Assembly: GCA_029204225.1 (NCBI GenBank)
Contig: CM055101.1
Span: 62,810,171 to 62,874,170, forward strand
DNA length: 64,000 nt
Reading direction: 5' to 3'
Source of the DNA: Diphasiastrum complanatum
Taxonomy: Eukaryota > Streptophyta > Lycopodiopsida > Lycopodiales > Lycopodiaceae
Numbering within the stretch: position 1 is the first letter of the stretch; each line of letters starts with the position of its first letter. The translations under genes and the position numbers were made by a program. Below the pieces are notes generated by a model. It saw nothing but the letters and a program-made list of their open reading frames with translations, did no database searches and was not told where the DNA came from. Below are positions 33,721 through 44,940 of this stretch, in pieces.

Positions 33721-34985
33721 GACTGTTGAGAGACACGGATAAGCAGACTCTAGATAATAAAGTGGATGAAGATTAAAGATCATTCATTCGGCTGAATCAC
33801 CCCGATAGTAGAATAATCCAATAAAAGCAACAAAAGACGCACTATTAGAAATGGGACGTCGAGATTAAAAACCAGACGACATCCGCACTTCTCATGGTAC
33901 TCTCTTAAGACTGAACTTCAGCATAGACATGGATGGCTCATATGAAAAGATTGATATGGACATGGTGAAAAAAAATGGGAATACAGAGGAGCGATAAAAG
34001 GAAACTAATTAGGCCTTGAAAATCCAAATAAGCAGCACCTTTATAATTTCTGTTTTAAAGTAAGGCTAAAAATCACCTTTTTTTATATGCAATCTCGATT
34101 TTTATGATACTAAAAAGTATCTTAAAGATAATCCATACAAATTTTTTTGAAAAGTAACTACAATTTTTTTTTAAGTTTACAGAAATCGTGTGACTGCTAA
34201 ACTAGATACAATTCACAAATAAATCAAAATCCCCAATTACATTAAAAATTTATTATGATATCAAACTGAAATAAATTTGAATAATCATTCGATAGAATTA
34301 AGCTTACCATATGCCAACAAAAGTTTGCTAATGAACCCCATTAGTAGAATAACTCCGATATCAATAAATTTATGAAATCGATGTTTGACCAATTCAAATT
34401 GGAAGTGTCGGTGATTTGAATACCCTTGAGGAACCTAATAAATGGTTCCAAAAAGTTTGAGCCATAGCCACTCTAAAAAAATCAATGCATCACACCCATA
34501 AAATTACAAATTCAACATACGACCAAATCAATTTCAAGGCATTGGTAAATTCAAATTTCCAGTTATATAACCATGTTTGCTAGCATCGTAGCTAAAATTG
34601 AGGTGAAACCAAAGCAAACTTTTATCTCATGAGTGGGGCAAAAACAAAAAACACTACTATCCTGGGCTCACTCAAATAAAAAAAAAAGTTCGAACTTGAA
34701 TACTCTCTCAAACTACTACACCACCAATCCTAAACATAGTTATGGGCCTCATAAATCCAAACTTAATTTGAAATACAACAGCAAAAAAAAACCCACCCCC
34801 CCCCCCCTCGCCCCCCCGAAACCCCCAATCGAGCCAGTTGCAAACTACTACCCATTGTCGAACCTAAAAAAAAATAGCCAACCTATTGCTAGTTGTGAGC
34901 TCCTACACATGTCATCTCACGATTGGTCTATGGCACTTGATAGAGCTTTGTCGACTGCTCTCATAGATCCACCATCGCTATTTGG
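33721..34985. other. No gene recognised; contains a C-rich tract
   Basis: AT-rich DNA with one ORF of 120 codons (34633-34995) of low complexity (Lys/Pro/Ser/Thr), probably spurious. At 34791-34818 there is an A-run followed by a nearly pure C-run. Confidence 0.5.
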
Positions 34986-34989
34986 CAGT

Positions 34990-35320
34990 CCCTAGAAATT
35001 GACTTTTAGATCCTACTTTCATAAGTCAAAGTAGATATGCTCTTTGCATGTTGAAGAAATTCCAAATGGAAAACTGTAAGGGCATAGATACTCCAATGGA
35101 GCACATTGTGAGAGTTCCTATAAAAGAGGATGAAAGATCCTTCGAGGACATCACTCTTTATAGGAGTCTTATTGGCTCTCTTATTTGGTTAACAATGAGT
35201 AGGCCTGATCGAAGTTTTTGTGTGCACAAATTAAGCCAATTCATGCAAGATCCAAAACTACATCATTGGAAATTGGCAAAGAGAATCTTGAGATATGTCG
35301 ATAGTCTCCAGGAGCGGATG
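34990..35320 (+). pseudogene. copia RT end fragment
   Basis: Reads RYALCMLKKFQMENCKGIDTP, then LYRSLIGSLIWLTMSRPD, FCVHKLSQFMQDPKLHHW and AKRILRYV. These are the conserved motifs between copia RT and RNase H. At about 35317 the open frame passes without interruption into gypsy integrase sequence. Confidence 0.85.
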
Positions 35321-35623
35321 ATTTCTTTGACGCAACTAGAAGAGGATCGTCGTCTTTCATTAATCGAGACTGAACGAGTTCAGAGTAAAAGAAAAGAAAT
35401 TTTTGACCAATCTATTAAGAAAATAAAAATTAAACAAGGGGACTATGTGCTTCTATATGATAACAGACACATGTTGTTTCCTGAAAAATTACATACCAGA
35501 TGGATGGGACCGTCTAAAGTTATAGAAGTTTCTAATAATGGATCACTTCAGTTAGCTGATCTCCAAGGACATTTACTTGACACTCGAGTAAATGGTTCAA
35601 GGGTAAAGCGCTACTATGACTAA
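35320..35623 (+). pseudogene. gypsy integrase C-terminal fragment
   Basis: Reads RRLSLIETERVQSKRKEIFD, IKQGDYVLLYDNRHMLFPEK and LHTRWMGPSKVIEVSNNGSL, then VNGSRVKRYYD and a stop. This is the GPF/Y-type C-terminus of a non-chromodomain Ty3/gypsy integrase (MGP replaces GPF/Y). About 1.2 kb of non-coding sequence follows, as in Tat/Athila-like elements. Confidence 0.82.
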
Positions 35624-35666
35624 TGTCCGATACATCAGTTTTTGAAGTCCGTCATTTTTTGTCCAA

Positions 35667-35710
35667 TTATTATTTTATTTTATTTTATTTTATTTTATTT
35701 TATTTTTTTT
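35667..35710 (+). repeat. (TTTTA)n microsatellite
   Basis: About seven to eight units of ATTTT followed by a T-run, immediately 3' of the gypsy integrase fragment. Confidence 0.9.
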
Positions 35711-35719
35711 ACTGAAGTT

Positions 35720-36830
35720 TACATTTTTTTTTGCGAAAATGCCGAAGCATGTTGCAATTGTTTGTATTGCAAAAAAGCCAAGACCTTTGCTACATTTATA
35801 TATTGCGAAAAACTCGACACTATATTGGAATATGGTGTATTTAGTAAGTTCACTTGTACAGAAATTGCGACACTTACCTTCGTATTTTTCGGGATTTTAC
35901 CTTCTGACACCTTCGCATTTTAACGAAGGAAGAAATAAGCTTACCAAGCAAAGCATTCTTGCATTTTGTTTATTTATTTATTTTTGTTTTTTTTTTGGAC
36001 TAGACACTTTATTATTTAGTATGTACCTTCAAAATGAAGGACACGCTTCCATTTAATGGTAGTCCAATCCGCCGAAATATCATCAATACGCCTAAAATCT
36101 CAAACACTTCAATTGTTGTCGCTACCATTTTTTATCACTCTTGCTCTCCGAAATTGCGAATTGTTGCGATCAAGCTCTTGTCTGCCATCGTTTACATTTG
36201 CAAGCACTATGGTGATCGTATTCAAGACACACCCAAAGGTAGTGTTACCAATCTTACAACTACTAGCTGTTCGTGCACAAATTGAAGGTCTTCTTCAATT
36301 CAATCCATCAGTTATTCTTACTGATCTTTGTTATGAGCTGATCCGCAACTTGGGCGAAACAGAGGAAGGACATTTGTCCACAACTGTCCACATTCAAGAG
36401 ATTAACATGTAAAGGCCTATTTCGCACTTTGTAAATTCATATTTTAAGTAGAAGTTGCGAAGTTCTAAAGAGACGCAATAGAAGTCCAGAACCGACATTT
36501 AACGGTTTGTAAACGACATTGAGGCCGGTGATCGTTCCTATAAGGTCAACACTTCATGCCATTGTACTGACACATTTCTACGCAGAGCTGAGTATCAATA
36601 GAGAAAAGAGCGAATTCCTATAGCTTGAGTATTCTTTTCTTTCTGCTATCTTTCACAAAATTACTTCTTATCATATGTGCGAACACACTCTGTATGATCT
36701 GTGGATGATTGTGATACTGTTCTGTTTGCGTCACACACATTTCTTATATTATACTAAATTTCAGTTACTCTAACCTGGATTTTTAGGCGACACTAGCAAG
36801 TAACAATTTTGACTAATGGGGAACGATCAA
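35720..36830. other. Probable 3' non-coding region or LTR of the gypsy fragment
   Basis: Plus-strand ORFs of 105 and 118 codons (35739-36056, 36056-36412) overlap others and show no family motif. A short hairpin, CTTCG-CATTTTAA-CGAAG, lies near 35911. The words GCGAAG and TTGCGA recur. Its position after a gypsy integrase suggests a long 3' region or LTR, but no boundary is clear. Confidence 0.35.
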
Positions 36831-36834
36831 ACCT

Positions 36835-37330
36835 TTTATACTACATAACTCATCATTTTTGTGGAAATCTATAATGACTAGGCCACCACAATGTTGTTCA
36901 TTGTAGTATAGAAGAACAACTAGCTGATATTTTCACTAAGCCACTTGCTGGAGAAAAGTTTGATAAGTTTAGATCAAAGCTTTATGTACTTAAAGTTTGT
37001 TAACTTTAAAGCTATGTATATGACTATATAAAAAGTAGACTCTACTTTAAGGGAGAGAGTTAGAATTAAAGTAGAATCACTGTGCTACTATACTGTGGGT
37101 CCTATCAGTTGATAAGGATCAGTTGGCCTCACCATGAGGCAAGTCGACGGGACACGCGTCCCACCAACGGCAACCCGGGTCATGCATGGGTTGCCTGAGT
37201 GAACAACTATATGTACAGTGTAATTTCATTTTGAGAAATACAGTTGCTATGTGAACTTGTTGTGGAGAGTGTTTTCTGTCTGTTACTGTGTAGCATGATC
37301 TGTGTTCCTGTTCGAAGCAAATTCTAATTC
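36835..37330 (+). pseudogene. copia RNase H tail with 3' LTR
   Basis: Ends of RNase H near 36900-37000 (EEQLADIFTKPLAGEKFDKF), polypurine TTTAAGGGAGAGAG near 37050, then LTR-like TTAGAATTAAAGTAGAATC. The LTR has GACACGCGTCCC near 37152, a word resembling GACACACGTGTCCC in the LTR at 38628-39119, so the families are related. The right LTR end is unclear. Broken. Confidence 0.65.
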
Positions 37331-38560
37331 ACATGTGCTAAAAACTTCACACTGATCAATGCTCGACCCAAATTATTGATAGGACAAATAAGATCCTTGC
37401 ACTCGACAAGCCTACATGGATACTTATATAGATTGGCACATTGTTATTCAGACACTAGTCAAGCCTTGAAAACCTCTGTTCTTATTAATAAAACACTGCT
37501 ATGGCATCAAAGATTAGGACACTTGAATCATACATCTATGTCAAACATGTATAAACAATCCCTAGCACTTGGTCTTGACTATTGAACCAACAAAGTCGAC
37601 CTCCTTGTCTGTCATAGCTGCATCCTTAGAAAGCAGACTAGAATTTCTTTTAGATTGAGTCATAGGCATGCATCAAAACATGTTTATGACGTTGTTCATT
37701 CAAATATATGTGGTCCAATGCAAACTCCATTGTTGCTTGATACAAAGTATTTTATTACCTTCATTGACAAATATTCCAGAAGAACAGTTGTCTGCTTCAT
37801 TAAGCAGAATTTGGAGGCTTTCAAAATCTTTTGAAAATTCAAAGAGCATGCAGAAAATCAAACTGGAAAAAGAATTAAACCACTAAGGTCCAACAACGGG
37901 AGAAAATACATCTCTACCGAATTCAAGGAGTATTGTCTTAACAACGGCATTGAGCAACAATACATTACTTCCAGACCTATTCGCCTCAGGCGAATGGACT
38001 TGTTGAGAGAAAGAATAGAACCTTAGTGAAATCGGCCAAGTGTATGTTTGCTCATGTGACACTTCCGAAGTCCCTCTGGGCTGAAGCTATTTCCACTGCA
38101 GCTTATATTCAGAACAGATGTCCTACTAAAGGTCTCTCAGACAAGACATCATATGAAGTTTGGACATGCTCCAAACCATCATTATCGAACTTACGAGTTT
38201 TTGGATGTATCGCTTATGTGCAAATACTACAAGATCTCAGGAAGAAGCTCGACTTCCAGAGTATCAAGTCTATTTTCATTTAGCTGTACTACTTTAGGTA
38301 AAGCTTATAAGTTATATGATCTTGTCGAGTCAAAGATATTCGCCAACCAGGATGTCATCTTCATCGAAGATCAGTTTATCGACCTCAAAGGTAAGGGCAA
38401 AGCTCATATAGCCGAACTATCAGACTCTCCCAAATTATCGAACATTTCAGTTCCCAAGTCAACTATTCTTATTGAAGGTCCTAGCTCGTCTACTCCAGAC
38501 AAACAGCTGATCAACAACGAATCTAAAGAAGATGGTTTTGCAGTCAGCGACTAGAACATG
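37330..38560 (+). pseudogene. copia GAG-pre-integrase and integrase fragment
   Basis: Motifs: GYLYRLAHCYSDTSQALKTS and LLWHQRLGHLNHTSM near 37410-37540, CGPMQTPLLLDTKYFITFID-like sequence near 37720, LWAEAISTAAYIQNRCP near 38080, and FANQDVIFIEDQFIDLKG near 38340, the linker toward RT. It stops before the LTR at 38628. The minus-strand fragment at 43735-44729 belongs to the same family. Confidence 0.85.
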
Positions 38561-38627
38561 ATGAAAACAATCAACTTCGTTCATTACCGAGAAGATCACA
38601 AGAGAAAGCAGACCACCTATAAGATAT

Positions 38628-39119
38628 TGTTAGAATAAGTAAGCTTGAGTTTCTCTTACAGTTCATGACTTTTTATTTTTAGCAGTATTTTTGAGTTTTT
38701 TTACTACTTATGTAATAGTGTGCATGAGTGCCAACTTAACGGCACACGTAGTGTAAAGTTGGGACACACGTGTCCCGTAACAAGGACTGAACTGCCATGC
38801 AACGGTACCTCTCAAAAAATAGACTGTGTATATGTACCCCTAGGTTTTTTTACTACTTATGTAATAGTGTGCATGAGTGCCAACTTAACGGCACACATAG
38901 TGTAAAGTTGGGACACATGCGTCCCGTAATAGGGACTGAACTGCCATGCAGTGGTACCTCTCAAAAAATAGACTGTGTATATGTACCCTTAAGTCCCTTT
39001 TGTTAATACAGTTCAAAAGTGTTCTCTTGGGTTGTGGTGTGATCTCTTTTTCTACTTATCTGATTGTTGATAGATTGCTTGCAAATTAGCTAACTATATT
39101 GCCAGTAAGATTCTCAACA
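38628..39119 (+). repeat. 5' LTR with internal 149-bp tandem duplication
   Basis: The unit beginning ACTACTTATGTAATAGTGTG starts at 38703 and again at 38852. Each copy ends in TATGTACCC. The copies differ at about ten positions. The duplication lies in the U3 half and includes GGGACACACGTGTCCCG, an inverted-repeat word. Confidence 0.88.
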
Positions 39120-39136
39120 TGGTATCAGAGCCTGGG
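39120..39136 (+). promoter_or_regulatory. tRNA-Met primer binding site
   Basis: TGGTATCAGAGCCTGGG directly follows the LTR end CAACA. The first 12 bases match plant initiator tRNA-Met exactly. Confidence 0.92.
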
Positions 39137-40365
39137 AGTGGCGCAGTTTGATGTTAGCTGGAAGCCGAATTTTGGAAAAATTTGAAGAATTGTTTACGGT
39201 TACTCAAGCGAGCAATCGTTTGTAGGTGTAGTAGAATTCAAGCTTCAGCATAAAGCTTTTGGCTTAATCTGAGAGAAAAATAAAAAATTGTCAATTTTTG
39301 AGCTTGCTTGGCATTTGTGCTCAATTTGGATGCCGTTTTTAGAGCAGTTTGAAGCATAGGGTAGCAAGTGGTAGGGCAATCTCATACTGATGGAGAGCTG
39401 CAAGAAAAGTCTCGGAAATTGACTGTGAAAAGCCCAAAGATCCTCTCTTTCTCTCAGTTAGAGTTTATGCATGGAAAACCCTGGATTTCTCTCCATTGAA
39501 GATGGTTCTTGAGCTATAAATGGATAAAGTTGTGCGCTGGGATAGGGCGACCCTGACTGCAGTTGGTCGTGGATCATCCAGGGAGCTGGATCAAATTTTG
39601 TTGAAAAGCCATATTTGAAAACAGCCAAAAAGGTTTTAAAGAAGAGAAAGGAGGAGGAAGAAGCTGCAACTGGCTATCGTGCGTGCTCACAAGGAAGGAC
39701 ACATAGTGCTTCTAAGTACCTGGTGGCTGCAGGGAGGAAAATCATAGTTCAGGATTCCTGTGGATCATCAGATAAGGATTGATGTACATGATTTAATTGA
39801 GTGAGATCAACGCGGACCGTGGGATAAGAAGTCACCGCTGGATCACATTGAAATGGGCTCAAGGGCAAATGAAGGGAGTTGAAGTGCATTGTAGCCTTCA
39901 ATTTCATTAAAAAATCTTAAGTTGAAAGGGACCCTGAAGGTTAAATTCATTTGAAGAAAAGTTTTACTTCAAGGTGAAGAAATAGTGCATTTTCTTCAAA
40001 GGCCCTTATCTTTTAGCTCTTTTCTTCGTTTAGGGCCATCCAAAAGCCAAAATCCTCTAAATTAAGGACAGAGAAGGACTGTACCCTGCAAGTATGGTAC
40101 TTGGAAACAGAGTGATTGCCACGGAGAAAGTGTTCGGAGCGTGCCAAAAGTCTTTTCACCATTCAAGTGGGCAAGTAGTTGAGAGTTGGTGATGAAGGGC
40201 ATTTTGGAGGACGACACTGATTTGGCTTCCGATTTGGTGGAAAAGTGGTGGGAGGTCCTGAAACTTTTTTGGTTAGACCTTAAAGTTGACTTTTAAAAGT
40301 TCAAATTGCTCTATAAGCTTGTCATTGGGCCTCATTAAGGCGCTATAGGAGCAATTTTTGGTGGA

Positions 40366-42318
40366 ATGGTAGGATTGGAGGAATCCGTGCTTGGAGAAGC
40401 CAGTAAATTGGATGGGGTATCCAATTATAGCATTTGGAAATTCAAAATGAAAAGTATTTTCATGGAAAAAGAGCTATGGGATATTATCACTGGGGTGGAA
40501 CAATCAACTACAACTCCAGCCGATATTCGTGCATTTGACAAAAGGGCACAGAAGGCCTTATCTTTGATAAATTTGTCAGTGAAGGATCATGTCATTGCCC
40601 ACATTACTGAAGCTGTATTAGCAAGAGGTGCTTGGGATGCACTCAAGACACAGTTTCAAACAACGAACCCCTCTCGAATGATGTTTTTGAGGACTAAACT
40701 CATAAGTGTTCGCATGGAGGAGAATGAGGGCGTAGGGTCCTATTTTACGTGAATAAAGGAGTTAAGAGACTAGTTGACAACTATTGGAGAGCCGACAAGA
40801 GACGTTGGGCTAGTTCACACAGCTTTGAATGGCTTATTCGAAAGCTTCCAAATATTTGCAAGTGACATTGCTTCAAGGGAGAGGCTACCAGCATTTGAAA
40901 ATATTCACAACATCATCCTACAGGAGGAACAAAGACGTGAAGTGGTAAAAACTCGACTTCCCACATCGGAAGATCAAGCAATGCTAGTATTGCCAAAAGC
41001 CTAGACATTTAGGCAAGAGATTGTAGCAAGAAGAAGACGGACATTAAGAGGGGCAAAGTGAAGCAATTGACCAATTTTGTCGAAGAAGAGAATGATAGCG
41101 ATAACGAAGATCAAGACATGACATTTGTGACAACATTAGCATCGCAACATTCCAATGATCACACGTATTGGTACATGGACTCAGGAACAACGAGACACAT
41201 GACTGGCAACAAATCATGGTTTCAAAACGTAGAGCTTACCGATGATGGAGATAGAGTTGTGCAGGCGAATGGCGATGAGTGCCAAATTCATGGAGTTGAT
41301 GCAGTGCCTATTTTATTTCCTAATGGACAAGTGAAGGTAATTGAAAATATGTTGTATGCTCCTAGTCTTCAGAAGAGTCTATTATTCGTTGGTACAATGA
41401 CAGATCATAGGTTGAAGGTGGAGTTCAACAACAAGAAATGCCAGATCAAGGATGTGAAACGGGGTTTCAAGGTGATTGTTGATGGCTTTAGAGATAAAAC
41501 TTGTGGTTTGTACAAGTCAAATGTTGTTGTTACGAAGTGCAATGCATTAGCATCTACATCTATATCACAAAGTGATTTATGGCATAGACATACGGGGCAT
41601 TTGAACTTCAAGAGCTTGAGGCTATTTTGTAAGCTCGAGATGGTAATAGATCTACCTAACTTAAGGGAGTCCATTTGCAAGGAGTGCATGCTAGGCAAGT
41701 TACACAGGAAGAAGTTCAACAAAGAAGGAGCAACAAGGGCAAAACGAGTGCTTGAGTTGATACACTTTGACCTATTTGGGCCAATGATGGTAATGTCTAT
41801 TGGTAGAGCATTTTATTTTCTAACCTTCATTGATGATTATTCACGAAAGACCTAGATTTACACCGTTAAGCAGAAGTCTAAGCAGAAGTCCTGACACATT
41901 TGGATGCTTCAAAAGCTTCAAAGCATTGGTGGAAAATCAGTCAGGTGCTAAGATCAAGATACTTAGGGCATATCGTGGTGGTGAGTATCGTTCCACAACT
42001 TTTATTGACTTTTGCAAGGAGCATGGCATTAAACAGGAGTTTGCACAGGTTGATACACCTCAACAAAATGGGGTAGTTGAAAGGAAGAATCATACCATTG
42101 TCGAAGCAGCTAGGGCAATGATGACACATATGGGAGTTACCGATTCTTTCTGGGGTGAAGCTATCAAGACTGCTGTGTTCTTGCAAAATAGAAGCCTTAC
42201 AGTTGTTGTACGTAATCGCAAGCTCGAGGAGGCATTCAGTGGTAAGAAACCTAAGATGGATGGGATTCGAGTATTTGGATGCGGAGTGTATGTTCACATA
42301 CCTAAGAAATGCAATTAA
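40366..42318 (+). pseudogene. copia gag, protease and integrase
   Basis: gag from ATG 40366 (LDGVSNYSIWKFKMKSIFME, KELWDIITG). UBN2-like core to about 41000. No clear CCHC knuckle is seen. Protease YWYMDSGTTRHMTG near 41168. GAG-pre-integrase LWHRHTGHLNFKSLRLF near 41578. Integrase FDLFGPM near 41768, FLTFIDDYSRK near 41820, YRGGEYRSTTFIDF near 41970, TPQQNGVVERKNHTI near 42056 and VFGCGVYVHIPKK near 42270. Broken. Confidence 0.88.
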
Positions 42319-42515
42319 AGGCTTTGAAGTGCATTTTTACAGGTTATGATGAACAAACCAAAGGATATAGATGTTATGATCTAGATGGGCTACGTGTGCA
42401 CATAAGCCGTGATGTGCTATTTGATGAAATTCATAGATTTGGGGATGAAGAAAAGGATAATGATGTGCTTCAGATTTATTCTGAATAAAATACACTCTGG
42501 TAGTTGATTTATGTC

Positions 42516-43240
42516 AGTTTTTTGACTACTGTGAAGATGAGGTTCTATGTTTATTATCCGGCACAATTTCTGAATTCTCTGACTTTGTAGATTTTAAAAC
42601 AGATGACCTTGTTGCTGGAATTGATTTTGATGATGAGGAGGGACTTATGACCGGTGAAGAGTGCTTGACTAAGACTTTATCAAATATTGCTGAGGATGGA
42701 CAAGGCAGACCATCCGATGAAGAATTCATGGCATTTCAATCCCAGATGGGCTTCCCTCGTCCATCATTAATGCATTTCACAGATGATTTCACTTCAATAG
42801 GTGGTCATTATATTGATCATCCTGATCTGGTTGCTGTTGATGATGAAGAATGTGTAAGTGTTTAAACTTACTTGCATTAGAATGTTTTTAACTACTGAAT
42901 GTATTTTTTCTAACATATTTCTTATTGTAGGATGCTCTCATAATTGATGATTTTGTTGCGAGACGAGATGGTTACAAACAACATGCATCCTTGTTCCAAA
43001 GGGACAATGGACTTGGACACTATCTTAGGCATTTCCTGAAGAATGAGATCTATATTGCTCATTCGAAGTTGAGCCCAGTTGGGGAGAGTCTAATGATGGC
43101 AGTTAAAGCTCTATCATTTTATCTAGGAGGACATAAATTTGTTAAGACAAATAAGATCATTTTTGTCAAAAGATCTTATGTTTTGAACATTCTAGGTTTT
43201 ACTGATGGGAATGTTCCTTTAAGGAGCTCCCATTATTCAT
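42516..43240 (+). pseudogene. Unrecognised two-exon gene fragment, plus strand
   Basis: After an acceptor (TTTATGTCAG) the reading FFDYCEDEVLCLLSGTISEF continues open for 112 codons to VAVDDEEC and a strong donor GTAAGT at 42853. An acceptor CTTATTGTAG precedes a second open block from about 42931 (DALIIDDFVARRDGY, QHASLFQRDNGLGHYLRHFL, ALSFYLGGHKF). Splice sites and protein-like composition argue for a real, spliced source gene. I recognise no family. It could be a captured cellular gene or part of an unclassified DNA transposon. The segment starts right where the copia at 38628-42485 breaks off. Confidence 0.5.
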
Positions 43241-43735
43241 TGTACCTGAAACGCTGCCAACCACCATATATCATTTTCTGACTGGACACTGAATCTGAAA
43301 TCTTCTTGATCCTCTGTTTGTGATAGTGCACCATTCATGAGAGTTATACCAACCCTCTTCATCTTTTGCCCTTTCACAATTTCTGACTCATCTAACTTAA
43401 GTACTATGATTATTTTGCCATTCACCTTTTCAAAGGTTATATTATAGAATGTGATGATGTATCTCAGCAAGTAATTTAGATCAACAAATAAGTTGTTTGA
43501 TGAACTATAGAATATCGATCTTCCATCAATTTCATACACCTCCTCAATATGAAATGGAGTTCCAGTGATCTTATGCATACCTATGTTTAATGTATCCCTC
43601 TCTTTCTTCAAGTGATATGTCCTAGGGATTGGGACTTTTCTAATTTGAACTTGCTTAAAAGCTTCTCGAATTAGTTTAAATATTGTTGCATATGCTTCCT
43701 TGCTGATACTTGCAAAATTACAAGCACCCTGATTG
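43240..43735 (-). pseudogene. Unrecognised coding fragment, minus strand
   Basis: The minus strand from about 43735 reads ISKEAYATIFKLIREAF, FHIEEVYEIDGRSIFY, IIVLKLDESEIVKGQKMKRV, ITLMNGALS and VQSENDIWWLAAFQV. The open frame continues from copia integrase sequence at 43740-43863 with no stop. It is not copia after that point. The KLDE and VQSE..IWW patterns suggest a structured enzyme-like fold, but I cannot name it. It converges tail to tail with the plus-strand fragment ending near 43240. Confidence 0.45.
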
Positions 43736-44729
43736 GTATCTGTCCAAACTTCGAATGGTGTTTTGTATGAGAGACATTTAGTAGGAGATCTATTCTGAAT
43801 ATAGGTTGCTATTGAAACAACTTCAGCCGAGAAGGACTTCAGAAGTGCTGCATGTGATAACATGTACTTTGCCGATTCAACTAAGATTCTATTCTTTCTC
43901 TTAGCAAGACCATTTGACTGAGGCGAATAGGAGGTAATGTATTGTTGCTAAATGCATATGTTAAGGCAATACTCCTTGAATTCGGTGGAGATGTATTCTC
44001 CCCCGTTATCTGACGTCGGTGCTTTGATTCGTTTGTCAGTTTGATTCTCAGCATGCTCTTTGAATTGTCTGAATTTGATGAAAGCCTCTAATTTTTGTTT
44101 AATAAAATAAATAGCTGTTCTTTTGGAGAATTCGTCAATAAAAGTAATGAGATACTTTGCATCTAGCAATGATGGAGTTTGCATAGGTCCACATATATCT
44201 GTATGAACAACATCTAACAGACCTTTTCCTGCATGCCTATGAATCGATCTAGAAGGAATCCTAGTCTGCTTTCCAACGATGCAGCTATGATAGACAGGGA
44301 GATCGACCTTACCAGAAGGATAGTCGAGATCAAGAACCATGGATTGTCTGGACATGTTCAAAATAGATGCATAATTCAAGTGTCCTAAGCGATGATGCCA
44401 TAATAATGCTTTATTGACAAGAACAGAGGTTTTCAAGCTTGACTAGACTCAGAATAACAATGTGCCAATCTATATAAGTAACCATGTCTCTTGCCGAGTG
44501 CAAGGATCTTATTACTCCTATCAATAATTTTGCATTGATCATATTCAAATTCTACCTTATGACCTATATCTGTAATTCTACTTATTGATAATAGATTTTT
44601 AGAGAGTTTAGGAACATATAAAACCTTTGATACTAGTTTGAATTGATCATGCTGAAATCGCAATCTTGCAGGGACGTGGATGCAACACCTTGCTTCTAAC
44701 TCTATCTTCCATGCAAGGAGCAAGCACAT
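43735..44729 (-). pseudogene. copia GAG-pre-integrase and integrase fragment
   Basis: Minus-strand motifs: VLYVPKLSKNLLSISRITD near 44620, LLWHHRLGHLNYASIL near 44400, DICGPMQTPSLLDAKYLITF near 44190, SDNGGEYISTEFKEY near 44010 and AYIQNRSPTKCLSYKTPFEV near 43810. It matches the plus-strand fragment 37330-38160 closely at protein level (LYRLAHCYS...SQA; TPYEVWT-type end). Broken. Confidence 0.88.
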
Positions 44730-44940
44730 TGAGATTGTACACCATTAATTTGTAAGAGAAAATGTGCAACATAGCAAGGTCTCGTTGGAGCATGTCCCTA
44801 CAAATAAATGACTTACTGAAATTCTCACTAAGCCTCTTTCAAAGGCTTCTTTTATCAAGTTTAGATCAACTCTTGGCATTGTATGCAAATCTATATTGAA
44901 TTCTAGATGACGCTAAATTGTGAGGAATAGTGTTAAAAAT
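44697..44940 (+). pseudogene. copia RNase H tail and start of a 3' LTR
   Basis: Reads HARSKHIEIVHH, LTEILTKPLSKASFIKFRST and LGIVCKSILNSR, then GAGGAATAG and TGTTAAAAATGTTAC at 44931, the probable start of an LTR. The LTR's right end is not identified. Broken fragment of another copia. Confidence 0.7.

Larger units (their letters stand above)
38628..42485 (+). mobile_element. Ty1/copia element, 5' LTR to integrase
   Basis: 5' LTR 38628-39119 (TGTTAGAATAAG ... TCTCAACA, 492 bp), tRNA-Met primer site at 39120, about 1.2 kb leader, gag from 40366, protease and integrase to 42318, then the linker to RT, ending at about 42485. RT, RNase H and the 3' LTR are absent. Sequence of unknown origin follows. 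Broken, with several breaks. No LTR pair, so no age estimate. Confidence 0.85.

Noticed and set aside
34633-34995. 120-codon ORF with Lys/Pro runs
   Set aside because: Driven by A- and C-homopolymer tracts. No family resemblance.
38720-39006. Two similar short ORFs with repeated NGT...VKLGH segments
   Set aside because: By-products of the 149-bp duplication in the copia LTR U3. The period is not a multiple of three.
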